Part shown: piece by piece, positions 1-10,711 of the stretch
Layout of the letters: each line of letters opens with the position of its first letter
Position numbering within the stretch: position 1 is the stretch's first letter
Assembly (NCBI GenBank): GCA_010093705.1
Contig: MU006092.1
Location: forward strand, 874,623 to 938,622
Direction of reading: 5' to 3'
Length of the DNA: 64,000 nucleotides
DNA from: Patellaria atrata CBS 101060
Taxonomy: Eukaryota; Ascomycota; Dothideomycetes; Patellariales; Patellariaceae
Notes under the pieces: model-generated
The model's input: only the letters and a program-made list of their open reading frames with translations
Database searches by the model: none
Told to the model about the DNA's origin: nothing
Position numbers and translations under genes: made by a program

Positions 1-1308
1 AGTAAAAGGCTGGAGAGCTTGAGCTCTCCCACCTACTGTACTTGTATAGAAGTTGAGCTCTATGAGGCTCATGATCATTGGCATGGTTTGGTGGATCTGG
101 AGGAGTCAGTCTCAGTGGGAGGCAAAAATAATTCTCTTACACAAAGTGGCTGTATTGAAGGTTTACTATTCGAAAGAATCGAAACAAATTCGGAAGTTTT
201 GCAGCTCCTGTTAGGAAGCGTTTGGGGCCAGAAGCGGATGGAACCAATAGGTCAATATGTGGCTTTGTGCCAAGTTAGCCCCACGCGAAGTTCTGAACAG
301 GAAGATGTGAGATAGATTTGGGACTGGAAAGATAAACATGTTCCCCAAGCCGAAATGCAAGTTACTGTTTTACTCTGAACTGTGGTATCACAACAAACTT
401 TGCTCCCAGGTGATCCGATAGTCATAAAAGATATAGAATTGCAGGAGCCTAGAAAGAGATAAAAGGAAGACTGGTGCGTCCCACGGGTCCACGACTGTAC
501 TCCGTACTCGTCGTACGGAGGTATAGTACAGCAGAGTACCAGTATGGCAGTGACGAACAAATAATAAGCGAATAGGAGCCCTTGGAACATATATTCTGTC
601 AAGCACAAAGTATTTTGTATCTTCTGGTTTATCCGTACCGCACGGAACAAAGAGCTTGAACAGGGTTAGTATGCAATGATATGCTTGTGAGGGTGTGGTG
701 GTGTGGGAGGATTTGCAGATTTGCAGCATTCAGCTCATTTGGATCGAGCCATTTTTGCTCCGCGCAGAGTGCTCCCCCATTTCACTGAACTGGATCCTGC
801 AACGTCATTCGAAGGAAGGGTCAATGCTCGTTCCAGAAGGTCACGATGGCAGATGATAGACGATAGATAGAATGGATTGAAGTAAAGGCGCAAGAAGCGC
901 GATGTAATTCATGAAATGATAAAAGGTTTGGAGAGATTTCCTAAAGAAACACTCGGGTCTTCTGGTGGTCTGTTCGAATAGGCAATCCGATGCAGTTAGC
1001 TTTTGATCACGTGACTTCAAGCGAATCATTCACCCAACTGCTCGTACTTTCCGTTGCTTTCCATCTTTCGGGAGGCTTGGCACTATCGGCTTATTTGGTC
1101 AAGGTCTTTGAGCCGATCAATCACCGACCTACACAAAGCCTTCAAACGTTCACCTGCATCAACTTCTTCCTTTGACACTCACATGCCAGCACAAGTACCC
1201 CATACCCCACAAGTCGATCCTGCATATTGATTCTACTATTTAGCTTCACGTTTCCCCAGTCCGTAGACTCTTGTCCGCACCAAAATCTTTCTCTTCAATC
1301 ACTCCACC
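1..1308. other. Intergenic, no gene recognised
   Basis: Only short frames without recognisable protein features are present on either strand. The last few hundred bases before 1309 are pyrimidine-rich (many CTTC/CACC runs), as expected for the promoter and leader of the downstream YPI1-like gene. Confidence 0.6.
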
Positions 1309-1838
1309 ATGGCCTCATCACCAACGACAGTCTCTCAAAGCGCAGCAGCACCGTCAAGAACAATGCTCGCAACTCAAGCAGGTCCCTCAAGGACAACTAC
1401 AGCCACCTCTACTACGTTACGTCTGCGTGCTGAGAGGACGAACCAGCGACATATTTCATGGGCCGATGACGTAGTCGACAACGAAGGGATGGGCAAGAAG
1501 TCATCCAAAGGTAAGAATTACAAAGTGATATCCCTTTCCAATAGTTCAAGGTTAACATTTCTTCAGTATGCTGCATCTACCACAAACCTCACTCCGTAGA
1601 GGAGTCCTCTGATGACTCGTCCGACTCCTCTTCTTCCGATAGCGGTTCGGATAGCGAACCCGACAATAGTACCGCTCGTCCAGCTGGAGGCTCTAGAAAT
1701 GGACGGCATATTCACTCACACAGTCATGGCCATGGCGGTCATGGGACTGGCAAGGCACGAAGACCAAGTCCGAACGCCTACGAGAGGGTTCCGAAATACA
1801 ACACCACAAAGACCTCAAAACCGAGTCCCTCGACTTAA
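1309..1838 (+). CDS. YPI1: Type 1 protein phosphatase regulator Ypi1 / inhibitor-3
   Basis: Two exons, 1309-1510 and 1567-1838, give 157 aa; the 56-bp intron has a GTAAGA donor and TTCAG acceptor. The joined protein carries the Ypi1/inhibitor-3 core: [20 protein letters not shown] at about residues 48-67, which includes a PP1-docking RVxF-type motif (HISW). It continues across the splice into [18 protein letters not shown], with the family's Cys-Cys pair. The rest is a Ser/Asp-rich acidic stretch and a His/Gly-rich tail, as is usual for these disordered PP1 regulators. In yeast Ypi1 binds Glc7 in the nucleus and affects mitosis and ion homeostasis. The ATG lies in a good context (CCACCATGG). 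Skipping the intron gives a premature stop, so it is needed. Convergent with the L31 gene. Confidence 0.93.
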
Positions 1839-2340
1839 GAGCATCAATTGGCGTTTATGCTTGGGCACTGTAGCATTTTATCAATTTGTACTAGATTGCG
1901 TGAATGGGCGTTACATTGCATTAGGCAATAGAATTATGACGGCGAAGTGTACAGTAGCGGACCATTGCTGTCCCCATGAATCACGAGTTATGATTTCCAG
2001 CGACCCCTTGTTTTCGAATAGCCTCATTGTATCTGTTCTACCATGGGCCATCAGGGAGACCTGGGAACTTCAGATTGAAAATTGACATATCTTTTCATCA
2101 CGTACACAAAGACTCATCTGATATCTATGATTTGGTGAAAGTTGACGCTCTTGATGAACATTATCATGAGAATTCGTGGGACGAACAGCCTAATACCTGG
2201 ACGACATGATGTTTGGAGAGAAATGGAAGCGGTGGCTTCATGCCACTGGTTTTTGGATATATGCTACACAATTCCTTCCGTTCAGAATATTTGCATTCAA
2301 TATGCTGCCTATCCGTCCGACCAACTCTGTAATTCTTCAT
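1839..2340. other. Convergent intergenic space YPI1 / RPL31
   Basis: This stretch between two converging 3' ends would hold both 3' untranslated regions. No further gene is seen. Confidence 0.5.
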
Positions 2341-2883
2341 TTATGCCTCTTCCACCTGGACTGTCTGCAAGTGCTTGGCATCCTTAACATTGACAGCTTG
2401 CACGTAGCTGTACAGCTTTTCCTTCGCACCCTCCTCATCATTACGCTTTCTCGAGATGCGAACACGCAGTCTGTACGGAACACCCTTGATACCGGACTCC
2501 CAGACCTTCTTGTTGAGCTGGGGATCTAGACGGACGTCCCTCGTGCCCTATTAAGGCCACCATAATTAGTAATCGAACTCTAAAGTAAGGGACTGGAAAA
2601 GGACTCGATCTTACCATAGCCTTCTCGGCAAAAGCCTTGATCTCCTTGATCGCGCGAGGTGCTCGCTTCTTGAAGCTGACGCCGTGAACCTATTATCCAG
2701 ATTTCGAATCAGTCTTCCGTCCAATGCCAAATGCCAGAAGCCATTTGACCATGTCTGGACTTCATAAAACTGAACTCAACGTACGCGCTTGTGTAGGTGG
2801 ATGGTGTATTCGCGAGCAACAACGTCGGCGATGGCGCTGCGGCCCTTGGCCGCCGGTTTGTTCGACTTGGTCTTGGTGGACAT
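2341..2883 (-). CDS. RPL31: 60S ribosomal protein L31 (eL31)
   Basis: Three exons on the minus strand, 2785-2883, 2615-2689 and 2341-2547, total 126 aa; all junctions fall between codons. The product begins [20 protein letters not shown] and includes [47 protein letters not shown] and [14 protein letters not shown], all characteristic of eL31. It is a structural protein of the large ribosomal subunit near the peptide exit tunnel. Length matches the family (about 120-125 aa). Donors are GTACGT and GTAAGA; acceptors are TAG. The short first exon with early introns is typical of fungal ribosomal-protein genes. Its start is 265 bp from the divergently transcribed gene at 3149. Confidence 0.97.
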
Positions 2884-3148
2884 TTTCTATTGAAGTAATT
2901 AGCAATGAGGAGGTTGAGAAGAGGGAGGATGGACGTACGGATACCGTCGAACAGGAGGTTTGTCGTGATACTACTGTTTGTCGCTGTCTGGTCAGGATTT
3001 CTTGATGTGGGCTTTCGGGTTCGAGGTGTGGATTTTCGCTTAATACCTTGGCATGGAACTCAAACTTAGGCTTCACGTGAGCTCGTTCTCTCAACGCGCG
3101 AACATCATCAGATACCCTGATACAAATGTTATAGCAACACGTTATATT

Positions 3149-4570
3149 ATGGAGCCATCACTTCTCGCTGACAACATTTCGCCTGAAAATATTAAGTTTA
3201 ATGTTGGAAAATACCATTTTCATGTGAAGCAATCTCTACAGGAACTGGACCAATGGCGCCGAAAAGTTATTCCTGGAATAGTTCAAGAGCGACTCAAGGA
3301 TGGCGACGCGTATCTAGAAAAGCCAGAGGTGGAGAAGCTCGTCGAATGGAAGCTGTAAGTCTACCATCACAATACCTTTAAGATTATGTTCTCCACCTAC
3401 CCAATTCTTATATCGTCCTAGTCGTCATGGTACATACCGTCCAAAACTCGCCAGCCTTGTCACGTCAAACAGCGCCGAAGATATTGAGGAAGCTACAAGA
3501 TCAGCATTTGAGCAGTATATTAAAGACGAGGATGCCGCGGCTGCTGTAAAAGCCCTGACTAAACTCAAAGGCATCGGGCCTGCTACCGCTTCTCTGTTAC
3601 TCTCCTGCTATGATCCCGTACGCGTACCGTTCTTCTCTGATGAATTGTTTCGCTACGTGAATTTTGAGGATAAGAAGGCGAAAGGATGGGATCGGAAAAT
3701 AGGTTATACCATGAAAGAGTACAAATCTTTGGTTGAAAGGGTCGATGTAGTTCGAAAGAGAGCCCACCTAGAATATGGCGCTGATATCAGTGCTATAAGC
3801 ATTGAAGAACTAGCCTATGTCTTGGGTACTCCTGAGGTATATGAACCTACTTTAATTGAGACCCGTAAGGACTCTAAGAGCAAGGAATCGGCAAAAGAAC
3901 CCGAGTCCGCAGCGGTCGATAGTCGGCCCAGGAAGAGTACAAGAAATGGTACGACTGGTAATGAGCCAACAAAACAAGCTTCTGCAACTCCTGGTGGTAA
4001 TCCTGCAGAGTCTACAAGAGGGCGTAACACTAAGCGGAAAATCGAAGAAGTGGCTGATAAAGATAACGATAACCGGGAGGCAAAAAGGAACACTCAACCG
4101 CCGAAGAAAGCGAAGTCTGCGAAATTAAGGACAAAAAGGTTGAGTCCAAGTCAAGTTCACCCGAGTCTGAATGGACAAAAGCTTACTGGTTCTATCAAGC
4201 TCGCCATAAAGAAATCAAAAAGAGGGGACCCGACGGCCCTCCCGTTTACGACTACTTGGGGTTCGAGCTTGACTACAGCAAGGTCGTTTCCAACAATCAA
4301 CCCCCGCGTCGTCGTAAAATTAGCGCCTCATCCCCCTTATACATAGATCTAAACGAGGACGCCCAGTTGCTTGGTATAGACAGAAACAAAATCTCGATCT
4401 TTTCTTCTGTAACTTTTAAGGAGAGGGTAGCAAAAGATCTCAGATCGCTCTATCACAAAGTAACTATGAAAGACTGTAAGGAATGGTATGCAAAAGGCTT
4501 TAGGCCGAACCCGGAGAGTTTGAAGCAGAGAACATACCAAATGAGGAGAAGAATACACTCACGCTCTTAA
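3149..4570 (+). CDS. Helix-hairpin-helix protein, function unknown; frame break near 3' end
   Basis: Exon 1 is 3149-3354; a 67-bp intron (GTAAGT...CCTAG) leads to exon 2 at 3422. The N-terminal ~220 aa look like a conserved fungal protein with an HhH motif (KLKGIGPATASLLLS), as in the DNA glycosylase superfamily, followed by SCYDPVRVPFFSDELFRYV. No catalytic Lys/Asp of a glycosylase can be assigned. After about residue 240 comes a Lys/Glu/Ser-rich region with basic clusters that could be nuclear localisation signals. The first frame stops at 4344-4346, but the frame ending at 4570 is clearly coding-like from about 4107 (for example WTKAYWFYQARHKEIKKRG and VYDYLGFELDYSKV). Removing a weak intron 4024-4106 would join them into 423 aa. 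A one-base assembly error or a true mutation are alternatives. Divergent from RPL31, convergent with shugoshin. Confidence 0.7.
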
Positions 4571-4850
4571 TGAAGGGGAGCACCCTCCGGAAATGAATAG
4601 TCGTTCCAGATGTGTAGATAAAAAAAGTCTCCAATATCTACGAGTGCAAAAACACTCGAATGGAGGGAACATATCCGTGTCAAAGACCAACAACACAGTA
4701 CTCACAATTGGAATATAATAATCCATAATTTCATAAATACTGCGACCCCAAAGAAAATCGCTATCAAACAACTGCATCCCAAGCTCCTTAACCAAACCGC
4801 GCCGCAACGCGCATCGCTAAGCTAAAAAATCCAACACCCACATATACCAT

Positions 4851-7348
4851 CTACAACATCATGCTCCTCCTCCGATTAGCCGCTCTTTCCCCAGCCGTAC
4901 TCTCCTCAACCCTATCCCCATCACCCGCATCATCCTTGTCAAACGATACGACACCCCTTCCCGTTCTTCTTCTCGAACTGACTCTTTTATTCGCATTCTC
5001 GTCGCCTCTGTCTGCGTCTAGGTCGAATCCACCACCCCGAAATTGGGGTTGCACCTGTGCGAGATTAGGCACGCTGGAATGTCTCCTCGAGCTTCTTGCC
5101 CTCGCGAGCTCCTCCTTGGTGACTCGTCTTCCTTTCGCCGTACTCGTCTTTTGCGGTGAGGATGATTCTGTGAACTCGAATATCGCTAGGTCCGGTCTCT
5201 CCTCCTCCTCCTCCTCCTCCTCCTCCTCCTCCTTCTTCCGCTCCGCATCCGCGTCGTACGGGGTATTACGTTTGGGCGCTGATTTATCCCGCCGGTGCGA
5301 AGAGGAGTGAGTGAGTGCAGATATCGCGGCTGCAGATTCCGACGGGATATCGGTCTTTGATAATGCGGCTGAGAATGGGTCTCGCTCTTCAGTCGGATCT
5401 GGTGGCGCTGCTACAGATGTGGTGACCAAGGGTTGTGCACTCTTGTTCGACAGCGGACTATTCGGCTCCGCTTTCGGTAGATGTTTCCAAGCTGTCTCTG
5501 AATTCCCATCCCGCTCACGCTTGATGATTATGCGACTAACGGAAGGGTCATTCTTAGTCTCTGTGAGTGGAGCCGAGCGTTCTCGATCAAGCTCAGGTTG
5601 GGCACTTGTGGATCGTCGCACATCTCGCTGTACGGCGTCGACGAGGTCTTTGGTTGGCCGTCGCATTTTGCTGATGAGGTTAGGTTCGGCATAGTTGACG
5701 GAAGCTCTAGCTCGTCGGCCTGCTCGGCCGTTCTGAATTGCTTCGGCTGCTGTCATTGACGATATGTCGGGGGGTGGCGGCGTATCTTTTGATTCCTGCC
5801 TAGCTACTGATGGCTCCGTTGAGATAGTGGGCGAGAAGAGATCTAGTCCTGCGGGAGTCTTTGGGGGAAGAGCGGCTGTATCGGGCTCGATTTCGACGGT
5901 TTCTAAGACCTCTTTCTGCTCGGGTTGAGGTATGTGAATGGTGGTGTTTCGTCTGGCATCACGGTTGCGCTCTTTAATTGATACTTTTGGTGGTAGAGCA
6001 GGTTTTTTGCTGTCAGGTTTCTTGTCCAGCTGTGATACTTTGGTAGGCTTTCGAGGTGATATAACCGAGTCCGTATTGACGCTCTCTGTTGATATGATTA
6101 GATAAATCAAATTATTAGAAGGAAATGGAGCACATACTGTCGCCTAGAACCCTCCGGTCAAGGACGGGAGCCGCCTTTATAATCTCCTTTTCCCTACGTG
6201 TTGCTACAGAAGTTCGTCCCTTGGTAGTCGTTACATTGGGTTCTGGGATTTTACCCTGGAATCTCGATGCTCCGGTTGTCTTGCGACTGAATCTAAATTC
6301 CTCCGCATGATCGACGCTCTCCGTACTCTTTTTCTCATCCTCTTCTCTAGTACTAAGCTTCCTCTTTGCACCGGTCCGCACGGGCAAGGTCTTCTCAGGT
6401 TCTGCTTCAGGCCCGGATCCATTTTCTATCTCACGGTATTGGAACACTGACATTCGCCGTATGTCTAATTTACTATGACTATCTCTGCGCTTTCGTCTGT
6501 TCTCCGTATCAATGGCAATCGGCTGGGGTATATCATCCTCAGGTTCGGCTTCGGCTTCGTCGTCGTTATCGTCAAGCTCATGTGGTTGAGATATCGGAAG
6601 CGGAGGCAGAGCATCAAATTTGATAGGGTCTTCATCCTGAAAATGTGCTATTGGGGGAGGGCCGAGGTCAGGGGATTCGCTTGATTGACTTGTGATCAGA
6701 TCACGAATTTGCTCTGGCCTTGAAAAGATTAGTCTCAGTAATGGGTTTAACTTCCTTATATTAACATACTCTAGTGTTTGCCTCAGATAATATTTGTTCT
6801 CTGCGATAACAGGTAGCCTTCCGTCGCCACCCTCATTACTCGGAGAGGCAAGCAGTGGATTGTTGTACGTCCGTTCTTCCGGTAACTTTTTGGCAGCTGT
6901 TTTCTCAGGTCTTTGGCATCTTGGTGGTGATCGAGTGATGATCAAGTCCGCAGCCAATGTACTTAGTTCTTGTATCTTTTGCTCTAACTGATCCTTTACC
7001 GTATTGATTGTCTCCGCAGATATTCCATTCTGTTGTCGCTCGACTACGGTTTCCAGTTCAATGATCTGTTCGCGTAGGGAGAGATTCTCTGCGACGAGTC
7101 TTGTTGTTTCTGCTTCGAGATTGCGTATGCGGATAGACTGGACCGAATTACTCCTGTATACGGAGGTCAGTTGCGAATGTTCGATAATATTTGGTAAAGA
7201 CCATACTTTGCAAGCTCTCGATTCTGACGGATAAATCTACGCTTGACTATAGATCTCGTCAGCGACGTTAACAACTACTCACTACCCTTAAGGTCTTACG
7301 GGCTTCAATAGAATCTGTTGAAACCGGAACTTCGTTCAATCGCGCCAT
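4851..7348 (-). CDS. SGO1: Shugoshin (centromeric cohesion protector)
   Basis: Four exons on the minus strand, 7300-7348, 7207-7246, 6138-7153 and 4851-6085, give 779 aa. The N-terminus reads MARLNEVPVSTDSIEALKRR then FIRQNRELAKSNSVQSIRIR and a heptad-rich coiled coil ending near residue 105; this is the conserved shugoshin dimerisation region that recruits PP2A-B'. At about residues 491-518 lies the basic SGO motif (GRRARASVNYAEPNLISKMR), which binds phosphorylated histone H2A at centromeres. Between and after are acidic and Ser/Pro-rich linkers and a run of about 12 Glu encoded by a CTC-type trinucleotide repeat. Shugoshin protects cohesin from separase and senses tension in mitosis and meiosis. 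The donor choice at the first intron (GTAAGA) was decided because it restores EALKRRFIRQ. Divergent from DAD2. Confidence 0.94.
5199..5233. repeat. (CTC)n trinucleotide repeat coding poly-Glu
   Basis: Plus-strand CTC/CCT repeat inside the last exon of shugoshin, read on the minus strand as a GAG run giving about 12 consecutive Glu. Such repeats often vary in length between isolates without breaking the frame. Confidence 0.9.
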
Positions 7349-7740
7349 AAGCGAATAAATGATGATTGTTTATATATGCTAAATCAACAGGTAAATGATA
7401 TTGTGATACGTAAGGAAGAGACATGCGGAGCGTTGTTTCCAAAATGCATAGATGTGTCGTCCGGCTGGTGATTGATGATGGTCGGTTGGTTGGTGAGTAG
7501 TTCGCCGGCTGTTGGAAAGTAAACAATGCCAAGGCCGATGATAACTTTTAGTTCTTGTCTGTTGCTATCCCGCACGAGCCACGCAACAAAGGCCTCTCAA
7601 TCTTCCCCGCCAAAACGCCTTGTACGCGTTTATTCATCCTCCAAGGTCAGGTTCCGAAAGGAGTCTCAGCATCACATTTCGCATCTCCGTACTGCTGTAC
7701 AGGCTCTGGCATTACAATTATTTGCTTGTTTACCCTAAAA
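7349..7740. promoter_or_regulatory. Shared divergent promoter SGO1 / DAD2 with MluI cell-cycle box
   Basis: The 392 bp between the two start codons must hold both promoters. A perfect ACGCGT hexamer is at 7624-7629; this is the core of the MCB element bound by MBF (Mbp1-Swi6 type) in yeasts and drives G1/S expression. A second ACGCGT lies at 7963-7968 in the first intron of DAD2. That the box controls both genes is inference. Confidence 0.5.
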
Positions 7741-8312
7741 ATGTCCTACTCAGGTCGACCGCTCCCGTCCCACCTACGCGCTCCATCCGCCTCTACCTCC
7801 CAACCTTCTACCGGCCAATCTCCCGTCCTCCTCGCCCGCATCGCTGAGAAGAAAGCGGAACTAGCCAACCTCAAAGAATTACAAGTTCTCAGCGCAGGTC
7901 TAGCTGACCAGATGCAAACCCTAGAAGACAAGCTGGCAACATTATCGAATGGAACGGAAGGTACGCGTTCCCTCAACTAACTAGATTGGTGTCACCGAGA
8001 AGGAGAGGGAAGAGCATTAACTGACGGTGTTACGCAGCTGTAGCAGCCGTCCTTTCTAATTGGCACAATGTTCTACGTGCCATAAATATTGCTTCGAGTA
8101 GGACATCATTCTTCCACCCCAGCAAACAAGGAGAGTTATAATTAACAATCTGCTTAGTAAAACTCGCAACTCCGAAAGCTTCATCCATTGAGGAGACCGC
8201 ACAAAATGATGGCGTCGAGCCTCCGCTTCCCCAGACGCTCGTCCGTATACCGACACAACAAGCTGCCTTACTACCGCGGACGAGCGAAACCCAAGGGGCA
8301 GGCGCGGATTGA
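7741..8312 (+). CDS. DAD2: DASH/Dam1 complex subunit Dad2
   Basis: Three exons, 7741-7960, 8038-8097 and 8158-8312, give 144 aa. The N-terminus is Ser/Pro-rich; then SPVLLARIAEKKAELANLKE and LSAGLADQMQTLEDKLATLS form a coiled coil. AVAAVLSNWHNVLRAINIAS and the C-terminal PPLPQTLVRIPTQQ match the Dad2 family. The DASH complex forms rings on kinetochore microtubules and couples them to chromosome movement. The second exon is only 60 bp. Introns use GTACGC and GTAGGA donors and CAG/TAG acceptors. Removing both is needed to reach the conserved tail. Slightly longer than yeast Dad2 because of the N-terminal extension. Head-to-head with shugoshin. Confidence 0.93.
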
Positions 8313-10711
8313 TCAGATCTGGTTTCACGCGTAACAGTGCTTTAAAACAATCAGTATTATCCCCATAGCATAGTAAAGGGATAATAACTGTTATAGTCGA
8401 CAAACGGCAGAGCTTAAACCGAGTCTACATGGCCCATAGCGGCGATCCGATCAGGAACAGTCGATATCGTGCGATGCGCTGGGTGGTGTGATGAGAAGAT
8501 CAAGATTTCATCCGTTGATCGTACCTCTATTGCTATGGATACCAGCATTACAGGTTGTTTTATGTGGAAGGAGAGCTTCGACTTAGTTGTATGGAACGAT
8601 GAAGACCCTTGGATGATGTCATATCGAATAGTTGGCCCGTAAATGTGTCGCAAGCGTATAGCAAACGAGGATTGTCCCCAACGGTGGGGACGAAAGATTA
8701 GGGATCGCATACTCCGCTACAAAAGATAAAAATATATCAAAGGCTTGGTCTACCCTGACCAAGCTACCATCATGTTATAGAGATGATGTTGTCCCCGTGA
8801 TAGCCCTGCAATCATAGAAATACTCCTCATACTATCAACAATTTTGACGGCAAATTTTCTTGCATCTCACTCTTCCTCTCGATCCCGTATTACCACGGCT
8901 TATTTGGCTCTGTTGTGTACCATGGAGATCGTTTCCGCCGAGGTCTTATATCTTATTATTATACCCGCGTACTCAACAAAGTCTCTATTCTCGAGATTTT
9001 CCTACTGATATGTTACGTTTCACAGGGATCTGTTTTCGTATACCCATGTATAAACACTACTATGGCGCGGCCACTCTACGAGATTCAGTTTTCACGCCAT
9101 ACGATTCGAAGGCGTTCTTCAAGAAAAACTTATCAACAGGGCCAACATTCACTTGAGGGGGGTTTCAGGTGCAGGATGGCCATTGCATAGTGTTAGTTCA
9201 TTCTACACGCAGTAATGTAAAAGAGTTTCCAGGACCGGACCGGGTACTATTTCAAGTATTCAATGTCTTCCGTATACTCAAATGTTAGTACTCATTCTCG
9301 AGGAGAATGCTCCCTCTACGTAGGTTTTAGACTATAGAGTATCGGTGATTAAGAATAAAAGCCACGAAACAGTTAAGAAAGGCTTCTGTTAGGGAGATTT
9401 CTGTCCGTCGAGTACAGTGTCCAAATCCGGTTGAGCATCAACTTTGAGTTCTTCTTATTGTATTTATACATCACACTCTTGACACGTTCATACACTTCCT
9501 AGACGAGGCTAGCAAGATGCTTAAAAGACTTAGAGTTGCTGTCGTGGCTTGCCATCATGACGGAAGCTGCCGTAAAGCCACCGGTCCTTGGAGGTTATTC
9601 ATATAAGGTACCGTAGAGCTAACTTAACGACGACAAGAGAAATATGAATACAGTACTACCTTCAAACCCTCACTGTTTGACGACGAAAAAATCTAACTCC
9701 CGACGATGCCTTTAGCTAGAGAGTTAAAGAGCTACTTATACTGTCTTCTGATATAATCCATAGCCCACCCTGCTACCCACCATCAGCTTCCTCAGGCATG
9801 TCCAGGTACTGTACAGAAGATATGCGCATTCAACCAGACAAGAGATGCTATCGAAGCTTGTCCGAGCATAAGCAATGCACATTTGCTGAAGCGATCAATA
9901 TAAAAATGTGCTTATCTTGTTCAAGACTTCTTATTCACAGAACAAGCATTACCGTACCGACGTGAATCTATTCCCAACCAGGCAGGTCGTCTTACGAGCA
10001 CGGCAGGCATCTAGCACAACAAATCATGACGTTCTGATGCTATTGAACCCGTATCATCGGTGTAGGAATCATCAAATCCCTCGGACTCTGCTCCATGTTC
10101 AGTTTACCGTCTGTGGAAATCAATAATATGATTACATTAGTGTTGCCAATTATCTAGTTACGGAGAACATGGGGTTTCCACCCATGCTTCCAGTAACCCG
10201 ACCAAGCCGACCTTATGGGAGGGCTGACTGATAGAAAGATTGGGGATAAGCTTGCCTTGCTCTAATTCAAGATGATCACTTCCGTTTCTTCTTCTTCTTT
10301 AACCATGCTGCTATCGGCACATGGTGGATTCATGTTCCTGTTTACGACACCAGGATGGCGAAGCCGATCCTTCCACTAGAGATACTTGCCTTACCTTACG
10401 TCTAATCTTCTATCCTCCTTCTCAATCCAGCCAAAATGAATTTTAGGCTACACGCCTCCATTCTAAGTCAGGGTCTAACTCTGCATCTTACCGTCATCAC
10501 TGGAGCTACCCTAGCAAGGTAAGTGACATGGACGAGGGAGCTTAAGGTACCTTAAGGTAGCTCTCCAGCCTCTGTTAGATATTTATCCCATTTTCTTCCT
10601 ATTGCACCGCAGCTTTTCTCTTTTCACCTCTATGAAGCTCTAATATAGGCTATCTCTGCAGCACTAGGTTATCTGCTTCTACTACTTTTCTGACCTCACT
10701 TTCTCTCCAAC
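8313..10711. other. Gene-poor 2.4 kb stretch
   Basis: No frame with recognisable protein character on either strand. The last 200 bp are the presumed promoter of the carboxypeptidase gene and include AAGGTACCTTAAGGTA-like short inverted repeats near 10546-10560. Confidence 0.5.

Noticed and set aside
1612-2085. 157-codon plus-strand frame
   Set aside because: It overlaps the second exon of YPI1 in another frame, and the YPI1 frame carries the conserved sequence.
4861-5694. Two plus-strand frames of 149 and 127 codons, Ser/Leu-rich
   Set aside because: Shadows of the shugoshin last exon; the Ser run is the complement of the poly-Glu repeat.
7280-7299. Later donors (GTAGTG, GTGAGT) for the first shugoshin intron
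   Set aside because: They add RKTLR and break the phase with the next exon; the GTAAGA donor gives the conserved EALKRRFIRQ.
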